A program made the position numbers and the translations under genes. A DNA stretch of 64,000 nucleotides from Paraburkholderia bannensis NBRC 103871 (GTDB taxonomy: Bacteria > Pseudomonadota > Gammaproteobacteria > Burkholderiales > Burkholderiaceae), in NCBI RefSeq assembly GCF_000685015.1, contig NZ_BAYA01000001.1, positions 496,001-560,000 of the forward strand. The letters run 5' to 3'. Shown piece after piece: positions 14,507-20,707 of this stretch (position 1 is the first letter of the stretch; the number at the start of each line of letters is the position of its first letter). Below the pieces are notes generated by a model. The model was not told the DNA's origin and did no database searches. It was given only the letters and a program-made list of their open reading frames with translations.

Positions 14507-14528
14507 CTCAGGGCACTCTCAGGGCAAT
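14507..14528. repeat. two 11-bp direct repeats CTCAGGGCA(C/A)T
   Basis: CTCAGGGCACT then CTCAGGGCAAT, exactly adjacent, in the 112-bp gap between two early genes. The period is the same 11 bp that dominates the large array at 11.7-12.8 kb. GCCCTCAGGGC at 14504-14514 is also a small palindrome. Confidence 0.6.
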
Positions 14529-14575
14529 ATGCGGAGGTCTGAGATCACCCTAAAGGCGAGAAACACCCCACTTTC

Positions 14576-15544
14576 CTATCGTGGTCGCGTAACGATGTCG
14601 ACCGCTTCGGCTTGGCGCTGAGAAAGGCCGAAGTTCGATTTGAGCCATTCGATGACGACGTCCTGAGTTGTGTAAGTGCTCCGATCGGCTTCGTTGAACT
14701 GCGATCCATAGTACCGAGCGATCACAGCCTGCACGGCGTCAAGAATTCTTGTGTTATGGACTTTCTGCGCGGATTCCGACGTTTGTATCTGACGTTGGTC
14801 TTTGATTCCTAATGTGCTCCACAGTGCCTGACGTCGTAGCACGAGTCCGTCTGGCGTCAGTTCACCAGACCCGGAGAAGTATGCATCGTGAGCGTCAAGA
14901 TCCGCCTTCTTGACGTACAAACCTTCCACCCAATCAGGAACGGAATCTATCCTACCTGTCTCCCAGAATTCCCCTTTCTTGAAAATGTAGACGTACAACC
15001 GGTCATCAAACTCGAGCATCTGGAAATCGTTTCCGTGCTTACGATATATCGGGACACCCTCGAATATCTTATAAGCAGCCGTGTCAATGGCAAACCCCAA
15101 GTCACCGCTGTACTTCTCAAGCAGCGTATGCATGACCGTCATAAGATCCGTACACTCAGAAAATTCTTCCCCTTGCAAGAACTTAAAGCTGGCCGAAAAC
15201 TGTCCTGCGATTAGATCAAAGAACGGGATGAAATCCTCAGTAAAAAAAGATTCTGTCGAATCCGCATGTATGACACTTAATATTATCTGCGCGAATCCAC
15301 CGTGGATCTTTTTGGTGTTCAAAACGAAATTATTCAATCTATCGCTGCTTCCGGGATTTTTCACCAGAAACGGATTTGAATCTCCATGATCTATACCGAG
15401 AATCCCCTCGCACACCAACCTAACAAACCGGATGGGATCCTCGTCTATGAATTTGACCAGACCCTGTGATGCCTGCTCTATATCCGCATCGATACCCTCT
15501 TTAGCATCCAAACTATCCGAAATGCTTCGAACATTGTCGGCCAT
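14576..15544 (-). CDS. early-region protein of unknown function, 322 aa, lower GC
   Basis: 322 residues from the ATG at 15542-15544; GGGAG lies eight bases upstream of it but only two bases from the alternative ATG at 15550. GC is lower than in flanking genes, suggesting recent acquisition. Acidic N-terminus (DADIEQASQGLVKFIDEDPI), a central FFDLIAGQFSASFKFLQGEE, and a C-terminal helical segment ending FGLSQRQAEAVDIVTRPR. No signal peptide or membrane helix. I recognise no domain; a defence or superinfection role is possible only from its setting. Confidence 0.65.
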   Translation of the reverse strand: MADNVRSISDSLDAKEGIDADIEQASQGLVKFIDEDPIRFVRLVCEGILGIDHGDSNPFLVKNPGSSDRLNNFVLNTKKIHGGFAQIILSVIHADSTESFFTEDFIPFFDLIAGQFSASFKFLQGEEFSECTDLMTVMHTLLEKYSGDLGFAIDTAAYKIFEGVPIYRKHGNDFQMLEFDDRLYVYIFKKGEFWETGRIDSVPDWVEGLYVKKADLDAHDAYFSGSGELTPDGLVLRRQALWSTLGIKDQRQIQTSESAQKVHNTRILDAVQAVIARYYGSQFNEADRSTYTTQDVVIEWLKSNFGLSQRQAEAVDIVTRPR

Positions 15545-15580
15545 GCCCATTTCTCCCGTTCAATTCTTCCCGTTCATACT

Positions 15581-16024
15581 TCAATATCCTTCCCCTTCGT
15601 GCGTGGTCAGATCGAGGCCGGTCTCAGGGGCTACAACTGGAACCCCAGTGAACTGGTTAGCAAACTGGGCCGGAATCGTCCTGTGCGGGAACTCAATGTC
15701 GCGGGCAATGACGAAAACGCGGTCGTACCGCTCGACCGCCTTCCAAGTCGGCTCAGGCACAAGTGCGCCGGCAAACTGATAGCCAATCAACAACTTCCGA
15801 TTACCGGTTGTCGGCCCGTACGCCCGCGCCTCCATAATGTGGGTTCTATCGATCTCGTCGACATACGCCACCACACACCCATCAGGCAAAGATCCCTTCA
15901 GGTCGCGGTCTGCGATCTCCGGACGTTGGTCACGAGACGCCAGCGCCTCATATGGGAATCGTTCAATCCACATGCGGGTGAACGTGGGCATCGATTTTTT
16001 CCGTACCTTACTCGACTTCGGCAT
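15581..16024 (-). CDS. phage protein of unknown function, paralogue A
   Basis: 147 residues, ATG preceded by GGAGAGGCG. It aligns with the next gene upstream over about 95 residues: VVAYVDEIDRTHIMEARAYG against LIVYLDEWSNRRTLEARVYG, LLIGYQF against VLIGFQL, WKAVERYDRVFV against WKVIDDLDRVLV, RTIPAQFANQ against RTLPAQYTSQ, and a common acidic end. The two are therefore a tandem duplication. Mixed beta/alpha, soluble. Function unknown. Confidence 0.65.
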   Translation of the reverse strand: MPKSSKVRKKSMPTFTRMWIERFPYEALASRDQRPEIADRDLKGSLPDGCVVAYVDEIDRTHIMEARAYGPTTGNRKLLIGYQFAGALVPEPTWKAVERYDRVFVIARDIEFPHRTIPAQFANQFTGVPVVAPETGLDLTTHEGEGY

Positions 16025-16069
16025 CGCCTCTCCAAAAGTAACAAAACGATCAACGTAAGGACGTTGGCC

Positions 16070-16465
16070 CTAGTCTCCGGCCTCTTCGTGCTTCGACATA
16101 TCCAAATCGGTGTCTGGCGATACGGCGTGGAACTTCAGCACCTGACTTGTGTATTGTGCCGGCAGCGTGCGCTCGCAGAATTCGTATGTTTCTTGCTGCA
16201 CGAGGACACGATCCAGGTCGTCGATAACCTTCCAGATCTGCTCAGGCGCGACCCCATAGCCCGCATCTAACTGAAATCCAATCAGAACTGGCCGCTCTCC
16301 TTGCGTCGCACCATATACGCGAGCCTCCAAGGTTCGGCGATTAGACCACTCGTCCAAATATACAATAAGGCGCCGCTCAAACGCCGCAGTCGCGAGTTCT
16401 TCATTCCGGTCAGTCGAACTCGAGGATCCACGACGGATGATGAATGCGTTACGCTGGTAGTCCAC
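16070..16465 (-). CDS. phage protein of unknown function, paralogue B (GTG start)
   Basis: 131 residues from the GTG at 16463-16465, with GAGG in the end of the upstream gene. It is the tandem paralogue of the 147-aa neighbour, sharing the E-A-R-x-Y-G, IG(F/Y)Q and P-A-Q-(F/Y) motifs and a C-terminal DLDMSKHEEAGD. The N-terminus (MDYQRNAFIIRRGSSSSTDR) differs. It may form a heteromer with the paralogue. No known family. Confidence 0.65.
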   Translation of the reverse strand: MDYQRNAFIIRRGSSSSTDRNEELATAAFERRLIVYLDEWSNRRTLEARVYGATQGERPVLIGFQLDAGYGVAPEQIWKVIDDLDRVLVQQETYEFCERTLPAQYTSQVLKFHAVSPDTDLDMSKHEEAGD

Positions 16466-16466
16466 G

Positions 16467-16709
16467 TTAATACCTCATAGAAGTTACGAATCCAGGCGCT
16501 TGGGAATCCTTTTGCGCTCCTTGTTGGACTCCTTGTGCGGTCACGAGACAGATGTGCGCCAGTGATAGGCCCGCGGATCTGCCTATAGCATCAATTTGCG
16601 AACCGGACATCAAGCCAGCGAGCAAACTAAACGGCCAGGTCGGGGTGCAGCCAAGTGCCGCCGCCCTGCCCGCGCTGCGTCTTGATGAAATACCCCCGAT
16701 TGGGGGCAT
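16467..16709 (-). CDS. phage protein of unknown function, 80 aa
   Basis: 80 residues from ATG at 16707-16709, which follows GGAG and the upstream TAA by one base. MPPIGGISSRRSAGRAAALG is followed by TWPFSLLAGLMSGSQIDAIG. Moderately hydrophobic in the middle but not a clear membrane helix. No family recognised. Confidence 0.5.
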   Translation of the reverse strand: MPPIGGISSRRSAGRAAALGCTPTWPFSLLAGLMSGSQIDAIGRSAGLSLAHICLVTAQGVQQGAQKDSQAPGFVTSMRY

Positions 16710-16710
16710 T

Positions 16711-16920
16711 TTAAATCTCCGCAAAGTTGATCTGTTTGACGCCGAAGCCAATTCCGCCAAAGTAATCGCACATGCGCCGAGCTTCGGCCCAAGCTTGAGT
16801 CTCTTCGGAAAGCGGCTCGCCGTAATAGGTCTTTCCTGCTTGCATGTCCTCGGACTCGCGACCTGCGGTCATGGCGAACGGAATCCATTGTTGGATGCCC
16901 GAAAGCATACGCTTAGCCAC
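16711..16920 (-). CDS. phage early protein, 69 aa, GTG start at repeated gene junction
   Basis: 69 residues, (V)AKRMLSGIQQWIPFAMTAG then KTYYGEPLSEETQAWAEARR. The GTG at 16918-16920 lies six bases after AGGAGG and overlaps the upstream stop (GTGGCTAA). The same junction starts the next gene upstream. The Ala-rich middle (TQAWAEARRMCDYFGGIGFG) is helical. No family recognised. Confidence 0.6.
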   Translation of the reverse strand: MAKRMLSGIQQWIPFAMTAGRESEDMQAGKTYYGEPLSEETQAWAEARRMCDYFGGIGFGVKQINFAEI

Positions 16921-17245
16921 GATCCACCTCCTCTGAGGAATCCTCAATGATCAGATCGAGCAAAGACGCGATTTCGACACGCGTGAGTGAGGCCCCCACA
17001 AGACGTGCGATCGTGTCGATTGCAAGCCATGCAGGTACGATTTCGACGCCAGGCTTGTTTTTTCGAGCGACTTTCTCCCTCGCCTGCCCGATGGTCATTG
17101 CCGGCCCGTAAAAAATCCGTTGTTGGTCGACCACGAAGAACGATTCGTCGAGGGGCAGAGCTGCAGGAGCCTCGCCAGCTTCCTTGACTTCTTTAGTTTG
17201 CTCCAACGGGATTTCCGCGAGCATCGCAAGAGGTTTCTTAGCCAC
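16913..17245 (-). CDS. phage early protein, 110 aa, GTG start at repeated gene junction
   Basis: 110 residues beginning (V)AKKPLAMLAEIPLEQTKEV, GTG at 17243-17245 after GGGAGG. The middle has FFVVDQQRIFYGPAMTIGQA and the end ASLTRVEIASLLDLIIEDSS, then the EVDRG stop shared with the next gene upstream. Start and stop both match the repeated junction, so the block looks duplicated at its edges only. Function unknown. Confidence 0.6.
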   Translation of the reverse strand: MAKKPLAMLAEIPLEQTKEVKEAGEAPAALPLDESFFVVDQQRIFYGPAMTIGQAREKVARKNKPGVEIVPAWLAIDTIARLVGASLTRVEIASLLDLIIEDSSEEVDRG

Positions 17246-17441
17246 GATCCACCTCCCGTTCAAGCTGCTCAATCGCATCCGGGATGTCCTTCGCCAGATC
17301 CATGATGTGACTCAGCATGCAACGCACTGGCAGGGCGTCTAGCGAGTCGTCGGGCAGCGCCGCATGTAGCACTGCAATGAGGTTGTAGACCGTCCATGCG
17401 TCGCAGCGGGCTTGGTTGAATTGGTCAGCGCGATTAGTCAC
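17238..17441 (-). CDS. phage early protein, 67 aa, GTG start at repeated gene junction
   Basis: 67 residues from GTG at 17439-17441, (V)TNRADQFNQARCDAWTVYN then LIAVLHAALPDDSLDALPVR and a C-terminal EREVDRG. Helical. It is bounded on both sides by the repeated GAGGT(G/C)GATCGTG(G/A)CTAA junction. No family recognised. Confidence 0.6.
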   Translation of the reverse strand: MTNRADQFNQARCDAWTVYNLIAVLHAALPDDSLDALPVRCMLSHIMDLAKDIPDAIEQLEREVDRG

Positions 17442-17700
17442 GATCGACCTCCGCATGCACGATAGCCTCAGCAATGCGGTGTGCGAATGCGTCATTGAAC
17501 GCTTCGCGGCGCAGGACGTCACCGGGCATCGGATCGACCCCGGAGATAAGGTTGCGGAAGTGAAGATCACGCAGGCTGCCGGCGCTCATCGTCGCGCTGA
17601 GCAGCCAGATTTCGGCGGCGCGCCTTCCAGCGCAGGAAAACAATGGAAATCGATGAGGGGAACGCTTTTGCTCAGAACGAGCGGATGCATTTGAAGCCAT
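17434..17700 (-). CDS. first gene of the leftward early operon, 88 aa, unknown
   Basis: 88 residues, ATG at 17698-17700 with GGAG upstream. The N-terminal third is basic and polar (MASNASARSEQKRSPHRFPL); the C-terminal part (MPGDVLRREAFNDAFAHRIA EA.. ending EVDRD) is helical. It is the first translated gene after the leftward promoter and leader terminator. No family recognised; an antiterminator would be expected here in a lambdoid layout, but no Arg-rich motif like N is clear. Confidence 0.5.
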   Translation of the reverse strand: MASNASARSEQKRSPHRFPLFSCAGRRAAEIWLLSATMSAGSLRDLHFRNLISGVDPMPGDVLRREAFNDAFAHRIAEAIVHAEVDRD

Positions 17701-17726
17701 GATCAGGACTCCTAGAACAAGTTAGA

Positions 17727-17760
17727 GCCTGCCACTCATCGCCAAATGAGGTGGGCAGGC
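17727..17760. repeat. leader hairpin upstream of the leftward operon
   Basis: GCCTGCC (17727-17733) pairs with GGCAGGC (17754-17760), with an inner CTCAT (17735-17739) / ATGAG (17746-17750). It lies between the leader terminator and the first gene, where a nut-like or attenuator element could act. Confidence 0.5.
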
Positions 17761-17867
17761 ACATGACAGGGTTGGCGAACCGGCGTTCTAGGAAACCGGC
17801 ATGCGCGCGAGCGCATCCCTATCATGGCCCACCCATAAACTGGGTACGTGCGATGATACTACGGACG

Positions 17868-17890
17868 AAAAAATACCGCCTTGAGGCGGT
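17868..17890 (-). terminator. intrinsic terminator in the leftward leader
   Basis: On the minus strand ACCGCC-TCAA-GGCGGT is followed by ATTTTTT, a textbook intrinsic terminator. It lies 60 bp downstream of the leftward promoter and before any gene, so leftward early expression would need antitermination or readthrough. Confidence 0.75.
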
Positions 17891-17950
17891 TCGTCCGCCT
17901 AGAAACATCGGGTCGCCAAACCCGGCCGCTGTTGTCTCAGCGACGAGTAA

Positions 17951-17979
17951 ATCCTATTCCGCCAACATATCGGCGTCAA
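17951..17979 (-). promoter_or_regulatory. leftward early promoter (pL-like)
   Basis: Minus-strand TTGACG (17974-17979), 17-bp spacer, TAGGAT (17951-17956). It points into the early operon. Its -35 lies inside one arm of the shared inverted repeat. Confidence 0.7.
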
Positions 17980-18001
17980 GCGCCAAATTGTAAACGCTTG
18001 A
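17976..18001. promoter_or_regulatory. candidate operator shared by the divergent promoters
   Basis: Perfect 7-bp inverted repeat TCAAGCG (17976-17982) and CGCTTGA (17995-18001), 12 bp apart. Each arm overlaps the -35 element of one divergent promoter, so one bound dimer would block both. Confidence 0.65.
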
Positions 18002-18025
18002 GCCGATGCTAGAAGCAACTATCCT
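17998..18025 (+). promoter_or_regulatory. rightward promoter of the winged-helix regulator (pR-like)
   Basis: TTGAGC (17998-18003), 16-bp spacer, TATCCT (18020-18025), 40 bp before the regulator start. Back to back with the leftward promoter. Confidence 0.55.
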
Positions 18026-18037
18026 GAGATCAGCCTG

Positions 18038-18050
18038 CGTCACGGTGACG
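18038..18050. promoter_or_regulatory. 13-bp palindrome CGTCACGGTGACG
   Basis: Perfect palindrome about a central G in the 5' leader of the regulator gene, 15 bp before its ATG. Either a second operator or a translational control hairpin. Confidence 0.5.
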
Positions 18051-18064
18051 ATGGGCCATATCGA

Positions 18065-18634
18065 ATGGAGAACAAAGAAGTGAAACCAGCACCAAGGCAA
18101 CAAACGAAACGCGCCGCAATGTTAGAACTGATCAAGCAACACCCTGGCATCACATCAGCTGAGATCGCAGAGAAACTGGGCCTGAAGGAGCCGACCGAGG
18201 TGTCGAACGCGCTATGGAAAGCGATACGCAGCAACCGGATCGTGCCGGAGAGAGTGCTTCACAATGGTAGAAATCAGAACGCCTACTACCTGTTTGAGCA
18301 ACTGCCGCCTGATGCTGCCGAGCGCATCCAACAGCGCACCATCGAGGCGCGCGACGCGCCACCGATTACGAAGGCAGCATCTGCGCGCAACAGTGTGTTC
18401 GATATCCCCGGCGAAGCGCCAAGGCGCAAGAGTGCGCCTAACCCTGCGTCCGCAAGCAAATCATCAAACGCTGGATCAGACGGTGGGTTCTCGTGCGCGG
18501 TCGCCAACGACGGTAGCCTCATCCTCATGCGCGGAGGGCAGATAGAACTTTCGCTTTCAGGTATTGAGGCGACCACACTACAGAATTATCTTGTGAAGCG
18601 CGCTGCGGCAAGCTTCTTCGCAAGCATGACTTGA
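18065..18634 (+). CDS. winged-helix prophage regulator (candidate repressor)
   Basis: 189 residues. Residues 15-75 form a winged-helix DNA-binding domain: AAMLELIKQHPGITSAEIAE, KLGLKEPTEVSNALWKAIRS, RIVPERVLHNGRNQNAYYLF. A Pro/Ala/Ser-rich linker follows, then a small C-terminal domain, FSCAVANDGSLILMRGGQIE LSL then EATTLQNYLV, of a type seen in other prophage regulators next to early promoters. It is the only regulator gene transcribed rightward from the divergent control region, so it is the best repressor candidate. No CI/LexA-type peptidase domain is present, so induction would not be by RecA-stimulated self-cleavage. Confidence 0.7.
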   Translation: MENKEVKPAPRQQTKRAAMLELIKQHPGITSAEIAEKLGLKEPTEVSNALWKAIRSNRIVPERVLHNGRNQNAYYLFEQLPPDAAERIQQRTIEARDAPPITKAASARNSVFDIPGEAPRRKSAPNPASASKSSNAGSDGGFSCAVANDGSLILMRGGQIELSLSGIEATTLQNYLVKRAAASFFASMT

Positions 18635-18743
18635 TGGATACGCCGGCGAACGGGGCGCCGGCATTGGCTCATTCCAAAGCATCGCGTTACAGTTGTTCCA
18701 TGCTAATTTATTGCTACCGCAACCACACGGAAAGGGACGAACT

Positions 18744-18977
18744 ATGACAACTCACAACATCGGCTCAGTGAATATCCGCTGCCCTGACTGCGGCGGCGAT
18801 CAGTTCATCAAGGACGGGGCAGACGGCGACGTACCGCCTGCTGCACTTGCCGGAGCCACCTGCGCCGCCTGCGGTCGCATCGTCAGCCGTGACGAAATTG
18901 AGGATCAGGTTGGGAAGATCGGCGAAGTGTTCACGAATCTGGTTGGCGACGCCATCCGGAAGGCCCTGAGGAACTAA
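18744..18977 (+). CDS. small zinc-ribbon protein, 77 aa
   Basis: 77 residues from ATG at 18744 (GGGA upstream). MTTHNIGSVNIRCPDCGGDQ then CAACGRIVSRDEIEDQVGKI: CPDCG and CAACG form a zinc ribbon, followed by a helical tail. Downstream of the regulator on the same strand and perhaps cotranscribed. Function unknown. Confidence 0.65.
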   Translation: MTTHNIGSVNIRCPDCGGDQFIKDGADGDVPPAALAGATCAACGRIVSRDEIEDQVGKIGEVFTNLVGDAIRKALRN

Positions 18978-19275
18978 CTTGGCTTGGACTACTGCCGGCT
19001 CCAACATCCTCCCGCCGCCGAACAGGCGAGGCGACTAGTGCTTTCGGTTGTGATCCGCACCCGCTCTCATCTCGCGAAGAAATTGCTACAGCGGTGAGGG
19101 GGTATCGTTCCGCGAAACGCCCCCTTCGGACGATTTCCGTGTCGGCTTCACAACTGGTGGCGGAGTCTTCCCGATTGGTCGCACAAGATGCGCCTCCAGA
19201 AACGCATGTAGCAAATCTAGTCGTTACGTAAGTCTTGCGCCCTAGCCTGTAGCGCCAGCTTACGGCGCCCCACTA
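18978..19275. other. 298-bp gap with a terminator-like hairpin
   Basis: No gene seen. AGGGGG (19097-19102) pairs with CCCCCT (19120-19125), with an inner CGTT (19106-19109) / AACG (19116-19119), and could end the rightward regulator transcript though no T-run follows. The rest shows nothing notable. Confidence 0.45.
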
Positions 19276-19701
19276 TTACACTGTTTGAGCAGATCTCAAT
19301 GTGAGTGCCGGGCATCCTATCACCTCACCGTCATCGAATACGGCGCGGATTCTAAATACCGTTTCCTTATCGATATCAAGGCTTTCTGCGATGAAAGTGG
19401 TCGCAATAGTCACAGAATTCCCCGGCGCTTGCCATGCGCCATCGGGAGGAACAAATTCCGACTCCGATTGGAATTCAGAGTCCCGGTATATTTTGATCTT
19501 GACGGACCTGAACGGCCTTGTTTTCGGCGCATGGCAAGTGACAAAGATGGCAAGCTTGCTTACGCGAGCGGGGAATGTCGGGAAAAGGGCAACGTTTTGG
19601 TAGACGCCCACCAACGTTATCTTCCCGCCTACCTCATGCCGGACGTCGTCACAGAAGAGTGCCGACAGGGACCTTTCCAGAAGGGTGATTTCTTCCATCA
19701 T
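19276..19701 (-). CDS. DUF6941 family protein
   Basis: 141 residues. ALFCDDVRHEVGGKITLVGV followed by YQNVALFPTFPARVSKLAIF is the signature I associate with DUF6941, a beta-rich family of unknown role found in prophages and accessory regions. ATG overlaps the stop of the antitoxin-like gene (ATGA), so the three minus-strand genes at 19.3-20.5 kb form one operon. Lower GC than the chromosome. Confidence 0.75.
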   Translation of the reverse strand: MMEEITLLERSLSALFCDDVRHEVGGKITLVGVYQNVALFPTFPARVSKLAIFVTCHAPKTRPFRSVKIKIYRDSEFQSESEFVPPDGAWQAPGNSVTIATTFIAESLDIDKETVFRIRAVFDDGEVIGCPALTLRSAQTV

Positions 19702-20159
19702 TCGGTCGAATCTGAGGATGTCGCTTTTGTCAGCGCATCAATAATCTGATCCGCAGATACCCCTAAGGCATCTCGGAGCTTCTTGATTACCGGTGCAGAA
19801 AGATTGGGGATCTCACCTTTTTCGAGCCTCGCGATATATGGCTGTTGGGTTCCAACTCTCTCCGCAAGCGCTGCCTGGGATAAGCCACGTGCAAGCCTCA
19901 TACTTGTCAACGACTCCGCTCCTTCCACCGCGGCAATCCTCCTAGCCAAGCTCATGCGAGCGCGCTCGATCGCAGCCTTCCGGGACGCAACCTTTTCATG
20001 GCGCCCGACAACGTCAGAGATCGCTTTTGCGCCATGCGAGGCCTGCTGGAGCGCTGGGCTATGAGAGTGCATCGTCACCGGAATGGCCACAATGATCCAC
20101 CCTTCTGTCTTGGTGGCTGTCGCATCTTCAGTTGAAGGGGAAAATCCCAAGACTTTCAT
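19698..20159 (-). CDS. XRE-family antitoxin-like regulator (HigA-type)
   Basis: 153 residues if the ATG at 20157-20159 is used; this overlaps the toxin gene by 32 bases. The C-terminal 70 residues are a clear XRE helix-turn-helix: SMRLARGLSQAALAERVGTQ, QPYIARLEKGEIPNLSAPVI, KKLRDALGVSADQII. The N-terminal half has no recognisable domain. Paired with the upstream RelE-like gene, in the toxin-first order of HigBA systems, it would neutralise the toxin and repress the operon. The start is uncertain. Confidence 0.7.
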   Translation of the reverse strand: MKVLGFSPSTEDATATKTEGWIIVAIPVTMHSHSPALQQASHGAKAISDVVGRHEKVASRKAAIERARMSLARRIAAVEGAESLTSMRLARGLSQAALAERVGTQQPYIARLEKGEIPNLSAPVIKKLRDALGVSADQIIDALTKATSSDSTE

Positions 20160-20538
20160 ACTCGGCAAGCAATCGCTTGACTCTTGGGTGATCGAGGTCA
20201 TAAGCGATTGATCTGTGGAGGACGCCAAGGACATGATAGGTCTCCGTTCGACCGTCATATGCATACAGTGCTCGGTAAGGGATGAGGACTCCGCCCTCGC
20301 TCCAGATTTTCAGGCGAAGTACGACGTAGTCGTGATTGAAGAGACTACTAACTTCGCTGACGTCAAATGTAGGGTTAGCAACATTGCGATGACCATGACG
20401 GAACAACCTTTGTTGAAGCTGCTCGTTGTCAGAAATTGCTTCGAGGACAGCAAGGATCATGGCTGCCGCATCCTCGTCTACACCGAAGATCTCATCGATG
20501 TCGTCATCCGCACTACTTTCGATGAGGAATTTGCTCAT
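20128..20538 (-). CDS. RelE/HigB-like toxin
   Basis: 136 residues. The C-terminal half, VVLRLKIWSEGGVLIPYRAL, YAYDGRTETYHVLGVLHRSI, then YDLDHPRVKRLLAEYESLG, has the RelE-superfamily pattern (YRxLYxxD...VxxLGVxHxSxxYD). RelE-like toxins are ribosome-dependent mRNA nucleases. It precedes and overlaps the XRE gene. No ribosome binding site is visible before the ATG; TATAAT instead overlaps the start codon, so either translation is poor or a downstream start is used. Confidence 0.65.
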   Translation of the reverse strand: MSKFLIESSADDDIDEIFGVDEDAAAMILAVLEAISDNEQLQQRLFRHGHRNVANPTFDVSEVSSLFNHDYVVLRLKIWSEGGVLIPYRALYAYDGRTETYHVLGVLHRSIAYDLDHPRVKRLLAEYESLGIFPFN

Positions 20539-20707
20539 TATAACTGGTTAGTTATCGGCTTGCGCGGAGGCTAACACAAAGCGTGGTGCTTTGCTACACA
20601 TAGCGTGAAGGTTGTCTAGCACCTCACATTCGGGACGCGCCCTGACCCAACGGCACGTTGTCGACGTGCACGCCATGAATGTCAGATTGAACCCTATAAA
20701 TCTTACA
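20539..20707. other. gap between toxin gene and integrase 3' end
   Basis: 169 bp without a gene. TAACTGGTTA near 20,540 is a small TAAC/GTTA palindrome just upstream of the toxin start, a candidate antitoxin operator. AAAGC-GTGGT-GCTTT near 20,577 is a short hairpin. Confidence 0.4.

Larger units (their letters stand above)
16911..17452 (-). repeat. three copies of a conserved overlapping stop/start junction
   Basis: Near 16,913-16,931, 17,238-17,256 and 17,434-17,452 the minus strand reads GAGGT(G/C)GATCGTG(G/A)CTAA. In each, the upstream gene ends EVDR(G/D) stop and the downstream gene starts on the GTG inside it, so one 18-base unit supplies a ribosome binding site, a stop and an overlapping start. 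Confidence 0.8.

Noticed and set aside
17434..17700. N-like antiterminator
   Set aside because: Right position but no clear arginine-rich RNA-binding motif in the N-terminus.
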